Positions 1-15,120 are shown, counted from the stretch's first letter. The stretch: 64,000 nucleotides of DNA from Ianthella basta (GCA_964019415.1 OZ025887.1:5065381-5129380); one strand, 5' to 3'. Notes: generated by a model not told the origin, from the letters alone. Program-made: numbers and translations.

Positions 1-1
1 A

Positions 2-756
2 CAGGATGCTGGCCGTACTGTGGTCGTAGACAGAGATGCAAACGTAGAGCCCCACCCCCTATGGGAATACCCTTGTGTTGCCCTGAGCAACGGGTTCACA
101 GTCATGGAGTTTGACTTCACTGCGTTTGTGCCAGAAGAGGAAATGATGTCATCAGGAACTGTTAGTGTAGACGAAACAAGGTGTGTCAGTGTGCCACATC
201 TACACTATGTACTGTTGCCAGGTGGCTGCCCCTCCCACCCCCACACACGCTACTCCTCCCACCCCACACACGCTGCTCCTCCCCCTTCCCTCAGTGACCT
301 CCATGCAGTGGTACTGTGGATGGACTATGAACTTGTGCCAGGTGTGGAGCTGGCCGTCCAGGGACCCGTGGAGGTAAGCTGTGTGCTGTGTGATGTATGC
401 ATGTCAATGAGGTAGGACAGTGATGTACAGTACACAGCCTGTGTGTGTTACTTGAAGCAGCTTCACTGGCTGTGGATGAAGAGTCATGTGGACCTAGCCA
501 ACCCTCACTGAAATAACTGCATGTGGTGTTTTGCACACACACACACATGCACACACGCACACACGCACGCACACACACACTGCAGCCAGTAGCAGTCGGA
601 GAGAAGATATCGTGGAGCTTCTCTCAGAGACAAGCAGTTGTCTTCTTTCCATTTGGCCAAGCAAACCCAGTCACACTGCGCGGCAGAGCCTTGAAGCACG
701 ATGTGATGTTTGAACCAAAGTCAGGCAACCTGCAAATGAGATTCAGCATGCAATAG
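2..756 (+). CDS. PRMT7: Protein arginine methyltransferase 7, C-terminal exons (partial)
   Basis: Three exons are supported: 2-180, 295-373 and 586-756 (TAG stop); the gene starts before the window. Joined in phase they read LWEYPCVALSNGFTV, FDFT, HAVVLWMDYEL and QAVVFFPFGQ, ending in a beta-rich tail. This is the C-terminal half of the second methyltransferase module of PRMT7, which monomethylates arginines on histones and other proteins. The LWEYPC and AVVLWM(D/E)Y motifs are what I recognise from the vertebrate protein. The SAM-binding core lies outside the window. The acceptor of the last exon follows a CA-rich tract directly. PRMT9 also has tandem modules, but its C-terminus fits less well. 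Family certain; paralogue fairly sure. Confidence 0.85.
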
Positions 757-962
757 TATAACGATATTCATTGGGTTTGTCTTCATGTGACATGTTAAGT
801 ATCAATTGACAAGATGGCCGTTCGCTAGGAAGGGCTGGTTTTCCGATTGCCCGCACGACACCTTTGGAGCGGTTCATACGTGATCCGATGTGAGGGACAT
901 ACGAATTGTGTCTGAAGAATAAGTTTTAATAGCACAGTCTCGCTCACATTGTTCGAGGAAAG

Positions 963-4449
<3,487 letters not shown>

Positions 4450-5339
4450 CAATAGGTTCATATGCACCACAAGTGTCTGTTTGTGTGAACAACAGATGTT
4501 GACGTGTACTAACATTGCTCACTGGTTCTGAGTTTTAAAGGTCATATTTATATGCTCATCACCGATCGTTATGTTTGCCACAAATTGCCTGTCTTACTCT
4601 TTACTCTGTGCTCTACTACACATCACAACATCAGTGTATGCTGACCCTCACTTATCAGTTTAGTTGTATGTTGTACATATTTGATATTGCTCAATGTTAG
4701 CACTTGACATGAAGGTGTAGTGGTTAGTAGCAAGTAGGAGCTAGTCACCAAGTGGATAAGAGGTATGTGTCAAGGAGATTGATCAGTTTGCTGTAGTATC
4801 TGTCACTGTTCTAGGGTGCTGGCTGGTTTGTGCACACCATTGACGGCCCCCAAGAGCCTGCTAGCATGTATGTACTGATACAGAGGGTGTAGGTGTGATC
4901 ATGAGGGAGCTAGGGGAGGTACAAAGGAGGGCCAGGCAAATTGCTGGTGCACGCAAGTTGCTGATTGCTGCAGGGTTAAGTGAGGTGGGCTTGCTATATG
5001 CCAATTGGGCAAGCAGTATTGCCTTGTATTGTTGATTGCTGGGCTGGTATGTACGTATTACCGCCATTTGAAGCTAGCTGGTCTGTGTTACTAGCTGTCA
5101 TCCGCACATGGCCGACAAGGTGGTCCATTTTACACCTGGTCCACTCTAAAGGGAAGCTAAAGCTATCCTGGAGACGTACGCAAGGTGTAATATTATCTAG
5201 TACCATGTGTCCAAGCATAGATCTATACTCAAACGGTCCAAGCCGCAATTAATCAGCAGCTGCCTCCAGATGAAGTTAATTCACCATCCCCACATAATGT
5301 ACTGAGCCTGCATGTAATTTGACGTCATAACATTAAAAA
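4450..5339. other. Intergenic spacer, NAGPA to NLR-like gene
   Basis: About 890 bp without a convincing exon. There is a short open frame on the minus strand (4994-5248), but it has no recognisable motif and no splice partners. The NAGPA 3' UTR must occupy the left part and the receptor promoter the right part. No clear TATA box or tandem repeat was seen. Confidence 0.5.
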
Positions 5340-8300
5340 ATGGAGGAGAGAAAGCGATCGGCTATACGGGACCACCCCCTCCCCAGTCAGAGGATCAGGA
5401 TGATGGCTGAAGGCAAGTGTTCCATGGCCAGATGTACTGACAAAGGTTAACACGTCAGTAGTTTATTCTAGGATTAGTCTATTCCACTGTGTAGCTAATT
5501 ATAATGATAACGTTTATAGCCATGGATCTAGCTAGCTATGTTAGCTATAGCCGTAGTGATGTTTCAGGTTGAATGACTTTGCATATTTGTTCCTCTACAG
5601 ATGGAGCTGCCCTAATCGACCGAGAACCGCCCTTAAAGCTACTTCGAAATATTGTTGTTCCTCGAGTGTCATCGAACTGGAAGACCATAGGACTCAACCT
5701 AGACATTGAAGACTGTCGTCTCTCCGCTATTGAGAAGAGTAAGTACTACCAGACGGACGCCTGCTGCACAGAGATGTTCTCCATGTGGCTGAGTCTAGCA
5801 CCACACACTGGTAGCCAACCCTTAACCTGGCGGAGTGTGCTGTCTGCTATTGAGAAGGTGGAGAGAGTCACCAGTGAAGAGCTGCTGGCTGAGCTGAAGA
5901 GATGTGTGGAAGCCCCACTCCCTCAAGAGCCAACTCAACAGGTGTGTAGGGACCAAGCAGTAACTGTTGTGTTATTGTACTGTTGACTACTTGCTATCAC
6001 ATGTTTGTTGTGTCCATCCCACAGGCTATTGACAAACTTGCAGGCGAGTTGAAGGCTTACTACAACAGACTACAACCAGTTGTAAGAGATGGATTCACTC
6101 CCAACCTAGAGTTTGTGGAGCTGGCTGTGGTGGAACGCCAGGAGTATGGGTTGAGGAAGAAGGAAAACCTAGAAGATTTCCTTCATGCAACCGAATGTGG
6201 GATCGATGAGATCTATCGGAAGTCATATCCTGTGCAGTACTGCCAGATCCTGACATTGGAGAGGGGTCCCACTTCTGGCAAGCACATCATCATCAGTGGA
6301 GCTCCTGGCAGTGGTAAGACCACTCTTGTTCGTCAGCTCTGCAAGGACCTCTCATCAGGCAGTCTCTCCAATGACTACTCCCTGGTTGTTCTGGTGGAGC
6401 TCCGTGAGCTGATCCTGATTCTGCAGGACGATGAAGAAGCAAGACTGCATCACTTCTTCAACAAGTTCAAGCGGTTTGACATTGACCAGATTTGCAGTGA
6501 GTTGGAGGAATGCCATGGAAGGAGCATGCTCTTGGTTCTTGATGGATTTGATGAGCTAGATGTGAGAATGAGGAGATGCCAACTGTTAAGAGACCTGCTT
6601 TCAACTGAATCTAACTACCTGCCAGAGTGTGACATCATTGTCACATCCCGCCCTGTTACCTGCCCAGACCTGCTGGGTCTCATGAAGCCTCTCCATCGCC
6701 ACGTTGAGATCCTCGGGTTTTCAGAAAAACAAATTGCCTCCTTTGTTAAGAACTACTTAAAGCCTCCCTCCCAGTCACCATCTGCCCAGGCACAAACTGT
6801 GCAACCACCATCCTCCCAGCTGCCCTCCCAGCCACCGCCCTCCCAGCCACTACCCACCCAGCCACCGCCCTCCCCAGTCTCACATGAAGGCAGTGAGGCA
6901 GAGAAGCTACTGAGCCGTCTTGACCAACTCCCTCAGGTGAAGGGAATGTGCAGGACTCCTGTGGTTCTGAAGATCGTGTGCATTGTATGCCAGCTCCTCG
7001 GTGCTGATAGCCTGCCTGCAACCATGACTGGGATTTATGAAAAGTTCATTCTTCGCCAACTCCTGGAGAATGGTCCCGAAGGTGCTGAGATCAGCAGCGT
7101 TCTGCATATCCCCTCCAGTAATTATCCATTCTTTAATGAACTGTGCATGATAGCATTTGAGTGCTGTACCAATCAGAGACTAACTATTTCGAGACGAGAT
7201 CTTGGTGACACCCACCCTCCTTTGGTTTGAGGCAGCATCTATGGGCTACTGCATGCAGATCCTGTGATAGACATCCAAGCTGTCCGAGAACTGGTCCTGT
7301 ACCACTTTATGCACAAGACAGTGCAAGAGGCCCTGGCTGCCTGTCATGTGGCAGTGCTTCCCAATCCAGAGAGCCATGTGGAGGTGTGGAGGAAATGGTT
7401 TGGTTTTCCAGAAATGGCAGAAGTGTGGAAATTCTATTGCGGCCTCACTAAATTAAAGTATAAAGAAGTTTTCTCTGTTGTGCAGCTGGCAGATGAGGTT
7501 AGTGAGGGCAGCAGGCTGGTACAGGATCTGCTGGTGATTTCCCTATTTGAAGCCGGCAATGTCAGCCTTGCTAGAGAGGAGCTCCCTCGTATCTTTCCTA
7601 GTGAATTACGTGTTCAGCTGTCCACATCCTACGAGACTGCTGCATACGCATTTGCTCTACAACATCACCCATCTCTTGAGAGGCTAAATCTTGTTATAAG
7701 AGGTGCCAATGTCAACCTTCAGCTAATGCTTTATGCCCTATCATACCACCCCACTGTGAGGGAGCTGATTGTGGCTGATATCCATTCTGATGTTGCATCC
7801 AAAGGTGAGTGTACTGACATTAGAAGACACATGACATGAGGTAAAGTGAATATCAGAGCACATCTAGCTGTTGTCTGATGATGTGTAGCTCATACAGTTA
7901 ATTGTTACTGCCTGTGTTGTATGTGTAAGTATAGTTACATGTGACAAGTTAGTTTTGTGTGGCCCAGACCCCCTTCTTACCTCCTGCACAATAGAGGGAA
8001 AGGGTCGCCATGCGAGACTAGTGACAAGTACACAGTCACATGCACAGTATACCACTGAGCATCATCACCCTATCAGCACATGTAGACAGGAATGTGTACT
8101 TCACTATTGTGTGCAATGTGCTGTTGCCTCATTCCCAGACCCACCTCCACAGTTCTGCCATTTTTAATTAGAAGGGGGGGGGGGGGGGCAGAGGAAGGGT
8201 CTGGTAATATTGCCATACCATTTCTGTACCAGCGCCTGAATCCTGACGTGACCAATCAGATTACCGTACACTATTGTAACATGTAATAACGCAGTTCTTC

Positions 8301-11300
8301 TGGTGTATAGGAATTAGAGGCTATCTTCCTGGCGTAAGCGTATACGGTACAAACTTGAAGGAAGTTCAGACAAGCAGTAACGCGTGCAAGAATTTTCCAT
8401 CACCCTTTTGCATCTCCTCATCATATCCTGTTTGCGGACTGACATGCACTATCATAGTAGCCAGCACCTTATCGTCTGGAGTTTTGCTTTTGTACATAAG
8501 TTTGTAGTCTAGGTTGCTAGCATGTTTAACAGGTCTCCGCTGGCGATGCCATCTTAGCGTACATACAGAAGTGGCACGAACTTTATGCAGTAATGTACGT
8601 GATTACACATTTACTCATCTATGACTCCGCCCCCCTGGTACAGAAATGGTATAGCAATGTTACCAGACCCTTCCTCTGCCCCCCCCCCCCCTTCTAATTA
8701 ATAATGGCGGAATGATGGAGGTGGGTCTGGGAACGAGACTACACCCTATGCAGACCCATATGCAGGGTTTTGTAAAGGGGGTTACATTCTGGAAAGAAAT
8801 ATTTGTAGGAATTTTTTCCACCCAATGTTTTTACAACAAAATGGCAGATGGTACGTATACAGTACAGTATATGGTCTAGTCTGGTGAGCCAGCCCCTTCC
8901 CCTATTGCACAATACCGCAAGAGGGAAAGTGTCTGGTATAACTGCTATGAAGGTTTGTGCAGAATCTGACTTTGGGAGTGACCAATCAGATTGCAGAATG
9001 TGCGCAAACTCATTTACCACACATAGACTTAAAGGCATCAACGACAATTCGTACCATTATAACATTCTATTGCAGCGCGCTGGCTAGCCTTACGTTATGG
9101 CAGCCATGGGGGAGCCGTGAGGCTGCATACCAGATTGGTTTCTGTTGGAGAGAGGAGTGTAAAACACAGATACACTTGAACAGTTTAGAATTCGGGGCCG
9201 TTGTTCATTCTACTGCTTTTGCATTAGTGTTAACTCCGTCCCAATGGACGACTTGCACACAAGAGCTCAGAAATTTGTCACCTTTGAAATTACATCCGTT
9301 TGTGTCTGATCGGCCATTTTATGTATAGAAAAGATAGGCAAAATGAGCATTCCATTCGTTTGACCCTTGCGTTTGCCTAAACCGTGTCCTACATTACAGT
9401 TTTGAGAAAATGGCATAAAACTATAAACTTTGCTCTTGGCAATGGTGTACGGAGTGTGCGAATCGACCAAAGTGTGACCAAAAACAAGGCAATTTTGCAT
9501 CGACCGAAGTGTAAGCAAAAACAAGGCAATTTTGCATGAATACATATGTGCAGCAACGCGATGTTTGAACGAGCTGAGGTGTTTAGAGGTTCTAGTCTTG
9601 TCTCTGTGGTGCTAGTCGTCGCAGATCTACCTAAGGCAGACATATACGCAAGCCCTCGTATAAGTATGGCAAGTGCCTGCGATACACTGACGATTTGTCG
9701 CTCAGTGGGACCTCGGCCATCCCAAACTGTCAAGTGCATCCTCATCTTCTATACACGGACCACTCCGAAGGCGATGGGAAGACTCTCTGGGAGCGTGAGA
9801 TGGGTTGGTACAGAGCTAGATGGAGAAATTGCCAACAGCTACGGCTCATCCTCTCCATACTGGCTCACACTTTGGCCAATTCCTGCACTCTGTACATCGT
9901 TGCCAAGCGTAAGGTGCATACTTTAACACCATCTTCTCAAATCTCTAATACAGGACATGGTTTAAGCACATGCGAGCATCAAAGGAATGGAATGCTGATT
10001 TTGCCTTTCTTTTCTATACATAAAATGGCCACTCAGGTGCAACCGGATGTGACATCATTGCATTCCACACATACATTAGCTTGTGTGCAAGTTGTCCATT
10101 GCACAACTTCGTTGTAGGAGTTGTATATATGGGAGTTATTCCAGACCCAGACTAATAAATGGTCATACACAGACACCGGAACTGCTGGAATGAGCAGCAA
10201 AGCTTCAGCAAACAATGTTACTGTCCCTCAATAGGTCCTTGGACTACTACAAAACTGTTAAGTTCTTTATTTTATGCATCGCAAAAGGGGTTCTTGTACA
10301 AACCCACCGAACCCCCTTGCACAGAGCCTGCTATGGCTGTATATGACAGTGTTATCTCAGAAGGCACTGAGGTGGTCAGTATGGCCACATGCCCTTACTC
10401 TATATCAGAGACATTTTAATTTGCACATTGATAGCACACAGAGACTGACATACCGTAATCATTGAAATTTTCATATGGCAAAATTTTGTGTGTATAATAT
10501 TGGTGTGGCAAAATTTCTGTGTTCCGAATTACCCGCGAAAATGTAACTGTGTACATTGTTAAACACAGCAGAATGTGGAGTACCATGCGTTGCCAAGGGA
10601 AGATCTATGTCTTCCTCATTCTCCAACATAAGCTTTCCTGACTGAAAACGTTGTAGTCGCTTTGACCTGTTGATTCAGCTCCCTGGAAAAGAAGAAGTGC
10701 GTTGTTGCAGCCAAACCGTGACCCTAGTAGAGTCCTTGTTTATTTGCATGCCAAACGTATAGTGCTGTAGTGTAGGTAGGGTCTGTGCTTCTCCTACGCA
10801 CTCCATGCATTCAGTGCTGCCCTGCAATGGCCACAAAGGTAGTATAGCAGATGCTAGTGAGCTGTGTGGATCTGAAAGACCTTCTTTCCGCTGTAGGCAC
10901 CTCAGAAGAGCCATCCACCTCACAGTTCCTACCAACACAAGTGCCACACGAGTTCAGATGCAGACCATATCCTGCAGCATAGTAGACATACATTATATTT
11001 GTTGCTACTGTATTCTTTGTACATACTAGCTGAATGCCCGCCCTTCGGGTGGGTTCTCAGTCGACAGTTGGTAATTAGAGCGTTTAACCAATCAAAACTG
11101 TCCATTTGATTGGGAGCATTCCGTAGACTCGCTCCGTAAAACACTGTACGTACAGAATTTACTTATATGTTAGTCCATTTCACCTAAAGGAGTCCAGTGG
11201 CGAAGGCGCTAACCACCTTAGGTCACCCCCCGTATTGCCGTGATGTGCTCTTCTAAGTTTGGTGAAGATTGGTGGAAAATTGAAGGAGGAGTTTCTGGAC

Positions 11301-13642
11301 AACGAAACACGATCTTTTCCCTATCTCTTAGATATGGTGGCGACCGTAAAAGTGGCAAGAACTCGGACGGAATGACCTTAAACCGAAATTCGGCTCAGCG
11401 ATGTTACTCACGCTATGCCTCATCGTAATCCTACCAAGTTTCGTGACATTCCGTCCAGAATTGAAGGAGAATATCCCGAACAATGAAAATGTGTGTTACG
11501 TTTATTATAAGATATTTTGTGTGAATAATTTTTGTGGGTGGAGGCAGCCATGAAAATTTTTACACAACAAAAATTTCAATGATTTCAGTAATTATGTAGT
11601 GTATAAATTGTATTTTCTCTCCATGTAAACTGTGGAAGAAGACTTATAGCCCAACCTACAGTGCAGACTAGTTGCACAAGTTACATGTAACCTGTACGTC
11701 AACTTTGATATTGCAAAATTGTTTGTTCACCCCTAAATTTGTCTTTCTTCCTCTGTAGACCGTCAAGCTCTGTGTGATTTCTTGAGGGGAAAGCACATGT
11801 TGAGAAAGTTGATTCTCACAGAAATGCCTGTCAAGAATTTCATGGCAGCACTCTCTACTAAGAGCAGCACCATGGAGGAGCTTGTGTGCACCAGTATCCG
11901 AGTGAGAACCTTCATACACTGCACTATACACAGAATACTTCTAGTGTACACGTTAGGCCTGTGCGATAATGGAAAATATGTTATCATGATATTCTGCGGT
12001 ATTCTTACCAATTTATTCCAATACTTGATATCACAATAATAGCAGATGTTAGTGAATCCACAATAATAATAAGTGTATATATATTGTTTGTGGACCTTGG
12101 AACCATTTGTAATTAACAGACAGTGCAATATCTATTCAGCTTCCCATGCAGTGTGAACCAGAGAGTCTCTGTTCCTTTATCGACTCTCTTCGGAGCACAT
12201 CTCTGAAGTGTGTCGGGATAATGGGGCATATAGGCAAAATGTTACTTCCCATCTTAAGAGGGCTTGCTGCAAACACGAGTACAGTTGAGCGGACAGTGAA
12301 GTGCCTTGATGAATTCCTGTTGACTTCATGTGAGTGAGTGCAGATCAGACTTATGTGGTCAAGATACCAAACATGCCCTTTGCAAGTGAACAGCCTAACT
12401 GTACCCATACAAGACACACACATCACCAAACTCACCAGTGGATGTTGTTGGTCCCAACCCAACACTACTACATACGTACATTGTGTGCAGGCAATGTGCA
12501 GGTGTATGCAATGTGTGCTTTATGTATGGTGAAACTACGTATACGTACATATGGCACAATTGAATGGAAATGGAGTCTAGCATTGTTTGTACTTGAGTGT
12601 GTCAGCAGTTCTTGTCTGCCCTGAAAGGTCACACGGCTTCCTTCATGCTTCTGTGCAGAAGCTTGGAACCCTCATCACGCACATACACCTCAGTCTTCTC
12701 CACAACTGTATGACATATGGTTACAACACAATGCTTGTGTTTCTACATCATTGCCATGCCCATACCCCTGTCTTCCCAATGCAGTGGGGGCTCAGCTGCC
12801 TGAGCTGAGACAGTTCTTAGTCCCCTGTGTCAAGTGCCACCTCACATTGCGCCTCCCTGTTGGTGTGTGGGGCACTTTCCTGTCTGGAGTGGGAGAAGCC
12901 AGACAGTTGGAACAGCTGAAGGTGCATATGTGGGGCAAGCCTGTAAGTATATTGCAATCCTTACACATTGTTGGAGTCTCTGATGTCATGTGACACGTGA
13001 GTGATGTCCTTGTATGCAGGAGGAGGCTGATCCGGAGTGGGACCACATTGACCAGACTACACTGGAGGAGGTGGAGACATCATGGGCACACAACAAGTGT
13101 AGGGAAGTAGTGTTTAGTACTTCTGTCATTGATGTGAGTGTGTGCAGTTTGTCTGTGCTTGTACCCATGCACTACATCACACCTCACACACTACACCATT
13201 GTTTTACATAGCTGATCACTTTCTCCTTTCCATATACGTACATATGGTGTATCTAAAATCCACACCACACTGCACTACTCCACACCATGCACACCACAGT
13301 ACACCACACTAGCTAAACTTTACAGTGATTCCTTTATTCTTGCTCATTGAATTGTTTGACTAGTACTATAAAGAAGGCTACTGCCATGTACCTGGAAGTT
13401 GTGTGTCAGGAAGCACACTGGATGCGACCACCAAGCTGTTGTGTGCTGTTGTCAGTGGCATCATTCAAAGGAAGGACTCTTTTGTCATGGAGGTGGAGGT
13501 GGATGAAAGTCAGGTCAGCATGCTGCACAAGTTGAAGGACGTTGCTGTGGGCAACTGTGGGGCAACAGTGGAGAGGAGAAAGCTTGAAGTGAATACTGTC
13601 ACTGTGCTAGAACTGAGGCGATTTGTAGAAACTGCAGTGTGA
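5340..13642 (+). CDS. Death-NACHT NLR-like receptor with an in-frame stop
   Basis: Exons: 5340-5412, 5601-5941, 6025-7804, 11759-11901, 12140-12329, 12785-12942, 13020-13133 and 13364-13642, about 1025 codons. The first intron uses a GC donor (inferred). Exon 2 encodes a Death-fold domain (SSNWKTIGLNLDIEDCRLSA, then MFSMWLS and LTWRSVLSAIEKV). Exon 3 holds a NACHT ATPase: Walker A GAPGSGKTT, Walker B LLVLDGFDEL, sensor-like VTSRP, then a 40-residue Ser/Pro/Gln-rich insert and a winged-helix region ending FMHKTVQEALAA. The small downstream exons are leucine-rich but show no clean LRR periodicity. Death-NACHT proteins are cytosolic innate sensors that oligomerise on ligand binding; the ligand here is unknown. 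A TGA at 7228-7230 interrupts the frame before the winged helix (see pseudogene entry). Intron 3 is 4 kb of transposon-derived sequence. Confidence 0.85.
7205..7250 (+). pseudogene. In-frame TGA and apparent double frameshift in the NLR exon
   Basis: The main frame reads RRDLGDTHPPLV, stops at TGA 7228-7230, and resumes in the same frame as YGLLHADPVIDIQAVREL. The neighbouring frame (7223-7245) reads WFEAASMG, which is what NLR winged helices normally show just before GLL. So a one-base gain near 7211 and a one-base loss near 7245 together explain the stop. This could be an assembly or sequencing error, a polymorphic null allele, or real inactivation. No plausible intron removes it: the only GT-AG here spans about 33 bp. 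Confidence 0.75.
8124..8741. mobile_element. MITE-like inverted-repeat element 1
   Basis: The arms 8124-8232 and 8635-8741 are inverted copies of each other (for example CCCAGACCCACCTCC against GGAGGTGGGTCTGGG, each with a long poly-G or poly-C run). The right end is the TAGTCTC-type terminus also found on the element at 49610-50003. There is no coding capacity, so it is probably non-autonomous. It lies in the large third intron of the NLR-like gene. Target duplications were not clear. Confidence 0.75.
9241..10101. mobile_element. Foldback-type element with arms of about 200 bp
   Basis: The left arm (from CCAATGGACGACTTGC at 9241 to about 9470) and the right arm (about 9880 to 10101) are diverged inverted copies. 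They share GCCATTTTATGTATAG, GGCAAAAT and a block around AGCATTCCATTC. Inside the left arm, about 9465-9540 holds two copies of a 37-bp tandem unit (ACCAAAAACAAGGCAA core). No transposase is visible. It lies in NLR intron 3. Confidence 0.7.
10451..11590. mobile_element. Inverted-repeat element with TACCGTAATCATTGAAATTT ends
   Basis: The left end (10451) and the right end (to 11590, AAATTTCAATGATTTCAGTA) are inverted copies of about 20 bp, followed by AT-rich inner similarity (GGCAAAATTTT and similar). The interior has no recognisable gene. The start resembles the TACCGTATAGC ends of the element at 35904-36668, so the two may be related. Located in NLR intron 3. Confidence 0.55.
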
Positions 13643-14492
13643 ACTTTGCACAATGCATTAATTACATGTACCATGTATGTACGTATTTGGACTGTCTACA
13701 TTGATAATATACAGTAACAGTGGCCTTGTATTTGTTGTTAATTATAACTGTTGAGTTACTCCATGTTCACTGACAGATTGATTAATGCTTAGGTCAGTTC
13801 TGGATATTATTGACATTGAGTGTGCATGTGCTGAGGTACTTGAAGACAATGAACTCAAGGGGAGAGCAAGTTACTGAGTGCTGTATGCGGAGGAGGGAGT
13901 GTTGGTTTAAAGAGCAAGTGGCACTGTTTGCTGTGCCATACATGTACATGGCCATCATTCAGTGCTGCTCCGTCTCACCAGCTGTCGTCCATGGCCTGCA
14001 TGGGTGACAAGATGCTCCTTGATCGCGATTTGATCGCTAGCTCGGAGGAGAAATTATAATATATCATTAGTGTGTCTTCCTGAAGGCACAAGGCAGCACC
14101 ATCTAGGACAGGGAGAGAAGCTCTAGTGTATAGCTATTGGGATGAGGGAGTATCGACACCCACCACACACGCATAGCTTCAATCAGATGGTGTGTTACTG
14201 ACTGTTGTGTACCCAGTGTCGTGTGGTCTACAAGTGACAGCAGCTGTGTGATCATGCACTCTGGGAAGCCTATAGCTAGGTCGGCGTCTGAGTATCCAGT
14301 TTTGCAGTGTCAGTGTTTGTACGTATCATGTAGGATACATGTGGGAGGTTGGTACGTTGGTGTGCGTTGAACAAGTGGTATTCCCTTCCCTCATATGCAT
14401 CATCAGGCAAAGAGAAGTGCTGGAGTTGTAGGTGAGTCCAGTCACACAAGCACAAGGATTTTGGTGCAGACATTTCCATTCCCTCGCAGTGT
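13643..14492. other. Region between NLR-like gene and tRNA
   Basis: About 850 bp without a firm gene. The only candidate is a start exon at 13936-13998 (MYMAIIQ..., then a GT donor), which would fit the beginning of CPSF1 (start Met-Tyr, a Pro, then His). The next expected exon, carrying the LVVAG-type strand, could not be found, so the assignment is weak. Confidence 0.35.
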
Positions 14493-14576
14493 GTCAGGAT
14501 GGCCGAGCGGTCTAAGGCGCTGCGTTCAGGTCGCAGTCTACTCTTGTAGGCGTGGGTTCGAATCCCACTTCTGACA
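14493..14576 (+). tRNA. tRNA-Leu (CAG)
   Basis: Full cloverleaf without intron. Acceptor stem GTCAGGA pairs with TTCTGAC with one G-U pair, discriminator A at 14576. D arm TGGCCGAGCGGTCTAAGGC gives box A, anticodon arm CTGCG-TTCAGGT-CGCAG gives anticodon CAG, a class II variable arm follows, and the T arm GGTTCGAATCC gives box B. The first T-run (14578-14582) is a Pol III terminator. Only 21 bp separate the tRNA from a CPSF1 splice acceptor. Confidence 0.97.
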
Positions 14577-14597
14577 CTTTTTGCACATTTTTTTCAG

Positions 14598-15120
14598 GTG
14601 ACGCGAGCTTGGAGCAAGTGTTGGAGTGTCAGCTTTTCGGTAATGTCACGTCCATGGCTGCAGCCCGACTAGCCAAGGCAGACAAAGATGCGCTATTGCT
14701 TGCATTTTGTGATGCAAAGGTGTGAGAACATCTGTTCACAGAGTGGTGTACGGTAGCTTATTGTAGCTATAGTTACACGTCTGTAGCTATGGTTACATGT
14801 CTGTAGCTGTCAGTAGTGGACTATGACCCAGAGAGCCATGGCCTTCGCACAGTGTCACTGCACTACTTTGAAGATGAGGAGAGTAAAGTAAGCTGTCTTC
14901 CCCACTCCGCTCTAACTGACCATCACATATACACTGTTGTTCCTGCCCCCCTACCTTGTGCAGCTTGGCAGTTTATATATATTCCCTTTAAGATACTTTC
15001 TCTGTTCCTTGTATTTGCTGTTAGTCGTGTGAACACCTTCAAGGACACTTTCTTGCTGTGACACTGGACACTTCACTCTTTTCATGCAGACTGTTTGCAG
15101 TCTGCACACTCCTCCCGTAC
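14598..15120 (+). pseudogene. CPSF1: CPSF1 N-terminal fragment, broken at a repeat
   Basis: Two clean exons, 14598-14719 and 14807-14887, join in phase and read FGNVTSMAAARLAKADKDAL, LAFCDAK, LSVVDYDPESHGLRTVSLHY. This is blade 1 of the first beta-propeller of the largest subunit of the cleavage and polyadenylation specificity factor, which recognises the poly(A) signal in nuclear pre-mRNA. A third exon starts at 15090 (TVCSLHTPPVR, matching the family's VHTP-VR) but runs into a dispersed repeat at about 15118. None of the remaining >1200 codons is present before NDUFAF6. So this is a gene fragment, a gene split by insertion, or an assembly break. The first exon is uncertain (perhaps 13936-13998). 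Confidence 0.8.

Noticed and set aside
4994..5248. Minus-strand 84-codon frame in the NAGPA/NLR spacer
   Set aside because: No domain, no partner exon; codon pattern looks random.
7228..7230. TGA as selenocysteine or programmed readthrough
   Set aside because: NLR proteins are not selenoproteins, the position has no catalytic role, and the alternate frame explains the break better. No SECIS-like hairpin was recognised nearby.
7206..7230. A short GT-AG intron removing the NLR stop codon
   Set aside because: It would be only about 33 bp, below usable intron size, and would delete expected winged-helix residues.
12650..12710. Additional NLR exon (KLGTLITHIHLSLLHN) between 12329 and 12785
   Set aside because: It looks leucine-rich with an acceptor-like AG, but after the preceding exon it creates TAA in phase.
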